From Chrysopilus asiliformis (Eukaryota > Arthropoda > Insecta > Diptera > Rhagionidae), in NCBI GenBank assembly GCA_964034945.1, contig OZ035962.1, positions 109,744,034 through 109,808,033 of the forward strand: DNA of 64,000 nucleotides. Direction: 5' to 3'. The position numbers and the translations under genes are program-made. This document shows positions 1 through 11,400 of this stretch, one piece after another. The notes under the pieces were generated by a model. That model did not search any database and was not told where the DNA came from. It worked only from the letters and a program-made list of their open reading frames with translations. How positions within the stretch are numbered: position 1 is the stretch's first letter; each line of letters starts with the position of its first letter.

Positions 1-1677
1 GCCAGCCAACGAAACAATAATCGTTAAAGTAGATTTATGGTGCTCGTTTAAATGTTACTCGAATATTAGTTTTATTTTGCGTTTAAACGCTGTATGACCG
101 ATTCTCGCATATTTGGTGAACATAGCAATTAAATTTATACACGTGTTAATGGTTTTTAAATGTTTTCATATTTTTTTCGCGATTTTAGAATGTTATTATG
201 ACCAGATATGGAATTTATGTGGGTGATAGAGCGAAATAACTAATTATTTTGTCCATATATTATTTATGTGTCAATAAAAACGAGGGTAAATTTTAGTTAA
301 TTTAATTCAAGAGTTTAATAAAACGAGTGTTTAAATCACAAGACCCGTCCACATGCCGAGATGTCATCCAAAATTTGAACAAATCCATAAAATACGTCAT
401 ACTAATTTGCTTTTCAAAATTCCCCCCCCCCCCCCCCCCCCCCCTCCCCCTGCATCTAACAGACATTTTTACAATTTTTTGTATGGAACATAGTGCCGCA
501 GTCATATTACCGAACACCGCCTGCCCCGCTCCGCTATCCCCACCGCTATCCCCTCCGCTATGAAAGTGTGACGTATTTTCTGGACAGAACCCAATAGTTT
601 TCCACACCTCCCGTTGCAAAAATTGCAATATTTTTAAATTTCCGGCACTGGTTACTGAACTTAACCACAAGCAGATTGTAACCTCGGTTTATGATCTACC
701 TTCAAAAAGGGATTTAGTTCATAAACCGATATTCCTCTGAACTTACATCTAAAATCCGTTATGAAATAATTCTTTAGTGCAATTAGTGGTAGTACAGTTG
801 CGATTTCAGAGTACGAATTTCGAATATAATGTAAGATTGATGTGAATCATGTGGGAAAAAACAACATTACATTTATGTTTGTGTATTATATCTAAAAACC
901 GTAGTTTAATCTAGAAACTACAAAAAAAACTGAGAAAAAACTAAAATAAAAAAAATTGAAAAGTTATTCGAGTTTAAATTCAACTTTATTTCAATATTTC
1001 TTTTAAAAACGAATTCAATTTAAAAAAAATACTCTCTAATTTCAATCGACTAAACAAAAAAAGACCAATTTCTTAAAGGATCAATAAAACATTGAGTAAA
1101 GATTTAAGGTGATGGAGAAATAATTTCTTTTTTCGTTGATTCGTGGTAAAAGCATATGATTCCACTTACTAATATTAATCATATCACCATTAAGTACATA
1201 TGTTTGATTATACAGACTATTTACGCCATCACAACCTCAAAACTAATCGTTTTCATTTTTATTCTCTGTAAACACGAAACATATCGTTCTGTTACCCCCG
1301 AAAGAAAACCACATAAATTCAACATAAATCTAACTGTCAGTTTATTATGCCTATATAGGCTTCTATAAATGGAAAAGAAGTCCTTTATTTATGAACTTAT
1401 CGTACATACAAGAATTTAACCAGCCAGATAACCTCAAACAATCACCAATGTTATTACCGTATACGTACTTCCTATCATAATATCTACAAAACTTATAAGA
1501 ACATCTCAACATCCACATATATTTACCACGCATCCTTCAATCCCTAATATCATAAGTTTTACCATAAAATGTGATAGAATATCCAAAATGGGAAATACTA
1601 TCTATCTATATAAACTATACAAACTTGTACTCTGTGTAATGTAACATCTAATAAGTAAATCATAAATAAAACAACAG
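1..1677. other. Noncoding DNA, probably the intron before the first visible exon
   Basis: No exon-like reading frame is seen here. Because the first exon at 1678 starts in the middle of a codon, at least one coding exon must lie upstream of the window, so this stretch is read as intron. It is AT-rich, with a run of 23 C at 422-444 followed by a short C-rich stretch at 446-450, and a few CCGCTATCCC-type repeats at about 530-560. The open frames at 302-670 (minus) and 327-563 (plus) are produced by this low-complexity DNA. Confidence 0.6.
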
Positions 1678-1847
1678 GAATGGATCCAAATTGGCGTCAC
1701 ATAATTCCGCCTGGGCAAAAACGTGTCATATCAGAAGGGCAATGTATCGAGGATTGTACGGGATACGCTTTCCCACAACAGGGTATCAATATATTCGCTG
1801 TAATGATGCAGACACATATGATTGGAAAGGAAGTCAAACTGAGACAG
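1678..1847 (+). CDS. olf413: Exon a of the monooxygenase gene: start of the CuM domain with QTH in place of HxH
   Basis: The exon follows an AG at 1676-1677 with a poor pyrimidine tract and ends before GTAAGC at 1848. It carries two bases of a split codon, then 56 codons, and ends in phase 0 on CAG. The translation contains WRHIIPPGQ, SEGQCIEDC and INIFAVMMQTHMIGKEV. In PHM, DBH and MOXD1 the matching stretch holds two copper ligands as HxH (H242/H244 in rat PHM); here the first is Gln and the second His is kept. The Cys in SEGQC matches the family's conserved disulphide cysteine, and a second Cys follows four residues later. The ATG at 1680 is an internal Met, not a translation start, because homology continues upstream of it. 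Confidence 0.85.
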
Positions 1848-4800
1848 GTAAGCGCTCTAGATACATCTATTTACAATTTACCTTTGCCACATAGATTTAC
1901 TTGAGACAGCAAGGTAGCTTCTTAAGAATGATAGTTTTGTATAATGACAGATTTCCACGAAGATTCAATTTTCGTAATCCATGGTTGTGACATATCTGCA
2001 ACTGGAAAAACGAGTTTATTTTTTTTTTTTATATTTCCTACAATCAATATAAAGAACTTAAATCAAAGACTTTTATACGTGGAAAATTGTGAATTCCTTG
2101 TCTAATGCACCGTTTACACTACTGCACGATACAAAATTCTGAAATTTATTCTTGAAAAACGCCCGAACTCTGAATTTTTCATACAAAACCGCCGGAAATT
2201 ATTGAAATTTTGACAACTTATGCTAACTGAATTTATTCTGTGATAGATTGATAAAATTCGAAGAATAAATTCTGAATAAAATTCGCGGAGAAATTCAAGA
2301 AAAAATCGCAGGTGTAAACGAGGCCTGAGCATTTTTTTTATGAACAAAAATATTTTTTGATAAGAAATCACCTGAGAATTTATTGTTTGTTAGAAAAAAA
2401 ATTCGAAAATCCAGGAAGTTTGAAATCTAGTCGGTGGGATTTTTTTAGTTCTGGAAAATAATGCTTCCAAAGTTGCGAAAATCCGAATGCCAGTGGAAAT
2501 CAAACTTAAGATTGCAATATAAATCCAAGACCATCCCTACTAGTACAGATTCCAATCTTTTACCCCAATTTTTCAACTTACGAGATAAGACCAAGTTAAA
2601 TCGGTTACATAACTTTTATATACTTTTCTTATTCCTGTGTGTATCTAATTTTTTTTTCTCTTTCATTTTTGATATTTTGTAATACTCTACCACAACTACA
2701 ACGGCATCCTTACGTTATGTTGCCGCTAACAAACCAAATCATATCAAAAATAGATCCGACGAAATGAGGAGCTGCCACCCATTGCCCATGATAGTAATAT
2801 CGATCCAAATTATCAGGAGTACAGAAGGTTACCAACCCCAGTACGCTCGATGCCTGGCGATAGACTTATTGCAGAGTGCATTTACGATAGTTCGTCACGG
2901 AAAGCAATTACCCTCGGTAAGTTATTACAACCTACACATAACCAACGAATAAAGCTACAAAAACTATTTATTTATTTCGAAATAGAAAATGAATTTTTCA
3001 AAATAGAAATTACAACCACCAATGGTTTATACATTGGCAGACGATATAAACGGAGTTTTGTACAAAAAAAAACATAACTAATAGCACCAGTTATGTTTTT
3101 TTTTTAAACAAAAAAAGAAATCATGAAAATTATGAGGAAAAAAAGTACTTATTTATAGCTTTATTCTGCGATACAAAAGTGCAGTGCAGTATAGTTTGAA
3201 TATTCGTCTAGTTAGCGAACACATTCAGCACTTGTAACTTTTATAGAACTTCTAGGTTTCCTTCTAATTACGGTAAAAATATACACATTATAATACCTGG
3301 TTTTCTTGTATTTGACTATTTCAGGTGGCCTTACAACACGTGAGGAGAGCTGCATTGTACTGACGCTCTACTATCCGCGACAGAAGAAGTTAACGACATG
3401 CCATTCACTTCCCAGTTTACCGACAGTCCTGCACTCGCTGGGAATTGAGGAACTCGCCATGTAAGTATAGTACTTCATCCATAGTTGCACAGTTTCCCAG
3501 CAATTTCCCTGAAACGTTTGGAAAAAAGAATCACGTCAAAAAACTAACGAGAAAGAAAAATATTTAAAGAAAAGAAGAAGCGAAAAAACAAAATTATAAA
3601 AACGAAATAAAGGATTTAGGTGATTTTCTGTATTCCCCGAGTCCCGATCTAGTTTAGTACGTAATCTACGGATGTTTGTTCCTCTATTCGTACTACTTCC
3701 AGCTGTGGTTTTATGTCAAGATTCGGGATGTTTGCTCTACAAAATAGCAGATCCCTTAGAAAGTTTTATACATTAAGCTCGTCTCTTATGAATGTCCCAG
3801 GAGCCTGGATTCCATTTCTATTTCTATTATTACTGTTGCTGTTAGTACTGAAGGAAACTAGGATTCTTTGAAAAAAAGAAAGAAACCACCCAACATAGAA
3901 TCTAGAAGAGTTACATGGTCTCTGACAAGTAATACAAATGCACAGGAATATGGGAATTGAAAGGATTCATGAGCTAGAAGAGTGGATAGAGTTAAAAAAA
4001 AATACATATATAAGTTTCGTATCGTTTTCATTTCGAATTTTCTTTTTCCGCTTGACAAAACAAATTGCTTCGAATTATTTCGCTGACGGATTAAATAAAC
4101 GAAAGCACCAGACCGAAGTAAAAGATATATATTTAACTTGTACGGAAAGCTATAGATACAGATAGAAAAGATACACCTACTTGAAACATTATAACATACT
4201 TCTTCGAATCCTTATCTATTACACACTCACAATGGATGACAATATGAATGAAGGAATTGAAACAACAGCCATCGGACTCAAGCTCCAAATCGCTTACCTA
4301 CATTAGTATATCTAACAATAATGAGGAGTACATATACTAGTATTGTTTTGATCGTTGAACGATGATATCCTTTTGGAAGGTTATTTTTCTTACGTTGCCT
4401 TTTCCTGTCTCTCAAGTTTTGTTATCAAATATCTATCGAGTAACTATGTGACACAGTGACCGTGTACTGTACATACTATATGTATATGGGAAGTACAGAT
4501 GTTACACTCCATTTCTCAGTAGATTTTCACGAATTTTTCACCCATAGTTTTGCTGTGACAAGGAGAAAACATTTGTTTGCGACAACAAATGTTGTAAGCG
4601 AAAGGATAGTGGAACAGTGTGGAAAAATGCTGTAACGTATAATACATGAACGGTATATATGGAAAAGATGGATGGTTATATGTTAAAAACCTTCTTCTTA
4701 AATAATTCATGTTTCTTGCAAAACCATCAGCGAAAGAGCTTTTTACACAAAACATTTTTCTCTCTAATACACACAATATGTGCAACGTTTTATTTGGTTT

Positions 4801-5232
4801 TTTTTTATGGTTTTTGGGGGATATGGATTGTAAATTCTGTTTATTTTCCTGTTTGCTCAATATGCTGAGTTATAGCAAAGCATCTTTAACCCTTTTGGAA
4901 CCGGATAGAAATCAGATACAGTTCAAGGTGGATGGAAAATTATGCCAATTATTCATTTGTACTTTGAAAATTGCCAAAAAAAAAATATCATAAGAAAAAT
5001 CGTTCGAACCATAAGTTTATGAGTTACATTTCTTCGTGAACATAAATTTTTCAGTGTTTCAAAATTTTAAGGAACGAATCGTTATTTTTACGGCAGTACT
5101 TTTTGTCGGTATAGTAAGGGATGAAAATTTCCCTCAACACGATACTTATGTATTAAAAATCGGTGGAAAACTTTATGATAAGTATTATTTTTTGTGTGCT
5201 GTTCATGTTTAATTGGGGTTTCTCTCTCTCTC

Positions 5233-5278
<46 letters not shown>

Positions 5279-5418
5279 ACTCTCTCTCTATTTTTCTCAC
5301 TCTCTGTCACTCACTCTCACTCTCTCTCTCTCTCACTCACTCTCACTTTCTCTCTCGCTCTCGCACTCACTCTCACTCTCTCTCACTCTCTCTCACTCTC
5401 TCTCTCTCACTCTCTCTC

Positions 5419-5462
<44 letters not shown>

Positions 5463-8400
5463 ACTCACTCTCTCTCTCTTTCTCTATGTGTTTCTTTTCT
5501 TTTTCTTTTTTCTGTTTCCTTTTCCTGTTCCTATTCCTGTTCCTGTTCCTGTTCCTGTTTCTTTTTATTTTTCTTTTGCCTTTTCTTTTTCTTTTTTTTC
5601 TTTTTCTTTTATTTTTATTTTTCCTTTTCCCTTTACCTTTTTCCTTGCCTTTATCTTTTTCTTTTCATTTTCCTTTTCCATATTTTTATCTCTCCCTCGC
5701 CTTTCTCACTCTTTGTTTGCCTGTCTCTGTATATACCACACCACCCCTCAATAACTGAGATTAAATTTTATTTGAATTTCGACCCTCCAATGAACATTTG
5801 TAAGGTTTTATCGAATTTAGGGTATTCTTGGGTAGGGTATTCTTGGAAGTATGATGAGGAAAGCTGGGCTCGAAAAGCCTAAAATTGGTGTGATATTTTA
5901 TGGACAGTCTTTTATCACGTTTCAAGAAAAAAAAATCTCCACAAATTTTAAACTAGTTATAGCTAATTTACCTGGGTCTCCACAATGCTATTTCTAAAAC
6001 CAACTCGGACCCCACCACAGAACTATATAACATAGAACAACTGTCACCATACAAAGCTCTGCTGAAAAATGGTCCCAAAAGTATTTCCCTCTTTATCGTA
6101 CTTGAACGCATCCACTGAACTGTATAAGGTCGCAAAATTCAAATTTAGTTTGCTGCGAAATTCAAATTTCACAAGTTTGAGACTAACTTTAGGCGCAAAC
6201 AAATAACTTTAGGCGCCAACACCATTCCGAAAGTCTATTTTCCTTTGACAGCTCACGGTTTAAACGAGAGGACTATATTTATTTTCATACGGTTATCTTG
6301 CTCTTACTTGACTCGTTTTGATTCACTGAACTGTATTGAAATGGGACCATTTGAGACAGCAAATCGAGCGATCTAGTATATCTATGGACCCCACATTCTT
6401 GAATTTTTTCACAGTTTCAAGCCAAAAATTAATTCTGGATCATACAATTTTCTTTTAATTTCTCAAAGAAAAAAAAAATCATTATTCTTCATTCAACCAC
6501 AGTGTTTTCCACACAGTTCAACATTTGTTGTCAAAAAATTTTAGATTTCATTTTTTTCTTTATGTCCAAAATCATTACATTATTTTCTCTGAATTTGTTT
6601 GGAGCATAAAGTGCTGATGGCGCATTTATTTCTATATGTATGTGATAAGTGCAAGACCGGATGAATCGCAAATAGAAGCGGATAAGGAAAGCTTTTCCTC
6701 TGTATTTTGTTGATTTTATATTAAAAGAATCACTGATGTGAACCTCGGAGGTTCGTCTTGTTTCAGCAAAAGGAAAACTACAACATTTTATGCGGTTGTG
6801 TTTATTTTTGCTGACATCTCGTGCAAAATACTCACAAACGAACCAACATTTCTCTTCAGAAACCTTTTGTAGATTTACAAAAGATTGTGGCATTGCACTC
6901 TATGTTTTCTGTATCCAGACACACATACGTGGATTAGAGATGGGATCGTGGGAGAATGACCCTTTTATCCTACACCAAACTATAAACGAATGAATGTAAA
7001 CGTCAAGGCAGATGTGGTCAGTGTTCCCTTGATGTGGCCAAGTGCATCCTTAACCATAGAAAAATATAAATTCCCTGCCAAAGTTGAATTTTCCTAAACG
7101 GATTTGCAGACAGACTCCAGACGAAATTGTCATTTTTTACTCGAATGTAATTTCCAACAAAGTGTACAAGTATTTTCCACCACCACAACGTTATGTATGG
7201 AGATGTGCCCATTGATAAACATGTAACACAGTTTTCGTATTAAGGTTCTCAGGATCTTTTGAGATTTACTTACATTCGCCCTACCCCGAAATAAAAAAAA
7301 CGTTTAAATTAAATTTTGAAACCTTTTTATTTTGTTTTGTCGCAGCGTTTTTGTTTTGCATGTGAAATTACTTTAGTGACTTTGTAACGATGAGAGGAAA
7401 CGAAAGGATGGCGAAGGGAATTTTAGCTTTTGGGAATCGCCCGTTGAAATTATGTGGAGTATTTCTAAAAACAAACAAAAATCTTGCGGTTACCATAGTT
7501 TTAAGCTGTACGCTTTAATCACTTTCCCGAGTATTTTCTACCAAAATTTCAGAAAATAAAACGTAATTTTTGTTCACTGAGAAAAAATGTCACTTAGCTC
7601 AAGCGAAATTTTCCCACAGCAACCTAAAAACATGTTTTTAAAATAATAAATTTTGCCATTGCTTTTCCGGAGATAATCGCTATGAGAAGAGTGTAACTTT
7701 TTTACCAAGGCTTTTAATCTCATTGTTAGACGACATAATGTTTTTTTTTTCAAAACTAATTGTATATTTTATGCTATGTTACCGAAAAATCATGAGGTTT
7801 ACTTAAAAATATAATCACCTCAGGATGAACATGCTTATTTTTAATGCCTTTGGATTTTGTCTGGAAAAATACTTATTTTATAAAGATAAAATTAAAAATA
7901 AATATTTTTCCCTATAATGCAAGAACTTTTTATGGTGAAACAATAACAAGTGTCTATACTTTTTTTTTGTTTGTTCATAAATAAATCCTTTCTATTTTTT
8001 ATCTTGTGTGGTACTCTAAGATGATTAGCATCAAAATTCAAATTCTGAACTGTTTGTTCCTCATCCCGAATCTAAAAAATTGTTACACAGGAGTTCATAA
8101 AAGTTCAATCTTGAGTTAAGAGTGATGAGCATTAAAATCTTCTCTTCCTTCCCCTCATCCTTCCAATATTAGAAATTTCCGATGAATTTTTTGAAAAATT
8201 TTCCACCGATTTCCGATTTTGGATAACGTTTCCATACAGTAGAATTCTATTGGGCCGCCTCCTTATGTCTCGAGGGGGAATTGGGACCAATCAAAAATCA
8301 GTTTCGTAAAAAAAACTTCTTCGCTATCGCACCTATTTTACATGAACTACAAACCATGGACTAGATCGCGACATTCGTAAGGTTTTGAAATCCATCAAAA

Positions 8401-11400
8401 ATAAAAGCAGCGGGCAGTATCTACCAATAATCATTTCGGTATAGCAAATTGGACTGAGATCGGAATATCAATTTCATAAAATTCTAATAGCCTGCAAATA
8501 ATAGTTACAAATAAACATTGAAAATTTTCTTTAATTTTATATAAATTTCAATAAAATGTCCGGTTTTAATGAACATTAGTATATATTTTCATTATCTGAC
8601 AAACTTAAGAAATTCTAAACTTTTTCAATTATCTACAAGTCTATTAAATCTTATACTGATATGATTTCGAAATCAATTACTTGTTGCGAAACTGAATCTC
8701 AAAATTTTAATTAAAAACTCTGCCCAGACAAAAACATTTTGGTTGGTTTTTCAATTCATCACAGAAATGATAAAACAAGTTCTGAGAACTTATCCAATAT
8801 AAACTATCTCCATTGAATTCTGAAATCCATTCAATCTTCTGGCTGATGAAACATAAAAAGCGAATGTATTCAACAGAATCTCACCTCCGTCATCATTTCG
8901 AATGAATTTTCAGATCTCTTCCATACAGATTTACATTCAGAAAGTCCTATATGATGTATAACAACATTTATAATAAAAACTCTTGAGCAACAAATCCTTT
9001 TCTTTTTTCCTACAATACTTTTTCTTTTATCAATTTTTAGTCCTTTCAGACAAAACTCCAATGTATCGAACAGTTTGCCAACTCATTCTCATCTCCTTTT
9101 CTTTGGCTATCAGGCAGCCAATATTGTGTCTATGTGTGTTATTTTATTTCACCATAGAAATTCGAAACTGCAAAATCACTAAACTCAGCCATAGATCTGA
9201 CATCTTTCATTATTCCCAACTAAGTAATTCATTTATTAAATAGACATATAGACAACCATTGCTATAGTTGATATTATATATGATGGCGCATATTGAGGAT
9301 ACCCCAGAGGAATCTGTTTCTCGTCATTCTTCTGCCATCTCAGACCAGCGTTTGTTTGCATTATCAGCATGATCGTCGTCATCGTCATCGTCATCGTCAC
9401 CATCATTCAGGGGACATCATCAGCATTCCTCGTTCATTTCAACGTCCACCACATCCCGATTCCAATGAATCTCAAACGCAAACTGATAGGACGTTTTCAA
9501 TTCTATCAACTGCATACCGTCGACCCATTTTCATCCCAATTCGAATCCCATAAATTCCTTACACTTTCATTGAAAGTCCTTTTTCTCTCTGTCGAATCGA
9601 CCACAATCACTCATAATTGAATGCACAAAAACATATGAAAACTATGGCTGTTCAGGGGATTTGGAATCTGAAACAAGGATTCATCAACTTACAAAATACG
9701 AGACGCCTGAATTCACTTATCGTTCGTTTCCATATTAAAGGGTGTCCTGTCGGTCCTGTCATAAACTAACTGCCAGGTCATGCCCAAGGGTCTGCCAATA
9801 CTGATTTGCTAATCGAAGAGAGTACCACCTCCCCTTCGAAACGCTATTTATTCTGAAAATCCTGGCTGGCACTACACAGCTTTATGGGTGGTTTTTCACA
9901 GGCAATGCTTTGTCAGCAAGGCACCCCTGCATCAATCCAATTTCCCCTAATTTTAAGCAATCCAACGAATATTTAATTAAACATATTAATATTTACGAAT
10001 ATTCGAGATACTTGTGCATATCTGATTTTAGCTCTGTATTAATTTACAGTGAAACCGAAGTGGATGTTTTATGTTTCACCAAATGTTTTATGTTTTAAGT
10101 AAAAATGGATTTTAACTCTTTACTTTTGCGCTTTTTCCAACCGGAAATATTTCCTCATATGAGTAAAATTTGATCACAATCGACCGAAGGGCTTTCGAAT
10201 TCTAATCTGTCCATAAAATACGTCACATTTTTATAGACAAAGGGAAGTGCTAGTCGCCGGTACCGAGGGGGCGCACAATAATTCAACACTGAATTTCGGT
10301 GGTCAAAAAAAAACTATACCTTTTAAACGGGTGGTCGGTTTTCAAAGATTAAAATTTCTTTGGGTTTTAAGAAAAACTAAGACAACAAGTTTTAAGAAAA
10401 ACTAACGTATTTATAACACAACGACCTCTTACTAGCCCTTAAAGGCCGCCCTCCATTAAGGAGGATATCCATTGCCATGACTTCTGTAACTGCAAAAAAA
10501 TAGAGACACATTTATGTGAAGATACGTTGACGAGAAAGGGAGATAAGAATCAACTGCAAAAATTTGTCGGCAACTGCAAGAATAATTTCCCCTGTTTTTT
10601 TACGGCGATTTTATGGCGATTTCTACTACAATCACACATTGTCCCTGTAAGTGAATAGTTAAGCACGGACACATTCAAACTGTTATTATAGCGTGATGTC
10701 ATTTTTCTCCTTCGCATGCATAGTCAAAAGCTTTGTTACCATGCCAATTTGAACATTATATTCATAGCATAAGGTTTGATATGATTGCTATAAAATTGTA
10801 AAACTGGAAGGGATAGCGTTTAACTTGTATTCAGTCATTCCTTTTTAGATCTACATAAGTCTATCTTGCTCTAGTTTTCTGCATTTTTTTGCAGTTACAG
10901 AAGTCATGGTAATGGAGGAAAGCCTTAAATTTTCATCTTTGTTCAATGTTTTCAAGTCTATACACTCAATCAAATAGCAAATCGCTATGAAGTGCTTTGG
11001 GTATTGCGGCGATATTAAGTTCTTGGGAAAAAGAACTTTCAAAATGCGAAAATTTGCAAACAAAGTTAGAAATATTTTTTTATAAAAAAATTTGAAAAAA
11101 AATCGTCGTGCGGACGGAGACGAAGCAAAGCAGGGAAGGCATATCCTCAATAACTTTTTCGTCGAGTTTTAGATTCAATTCGTGACGGAACACCAACGAA
11201 ACAGAAAAAAAACTTGATTTGGACAAAAACTAAGGAAAAACATTTAATAAATTTGCGCCGCAGTCAAATTTTTTTGAGAAACTTTGTGGGAAATCGTTAA
11301 AAAAAATGCCCTGCAGCCAAACAAAATATAATTTGGAGTAATCCCCCGGCAAAATAGAGTACGTTATGCATATTTTAGTGATCGTTTGACAAATTATAAC

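Noticed and set aside
1680..1904. ATG at 1680 as translation start of the monooxygenase
   Set aside because: The exon starts mid-codon after an AG and the encoded domain is the C-terminal half of the family; the true start is upstream of the window.
5163..5882. Open frame of 239 codons rich in S and L, and two overlapping frames of 181-186 codons
   Set aside because: All three frames are open because the tract is almost purely C and T and therefore lacks stop codons; it lies inside an intron.
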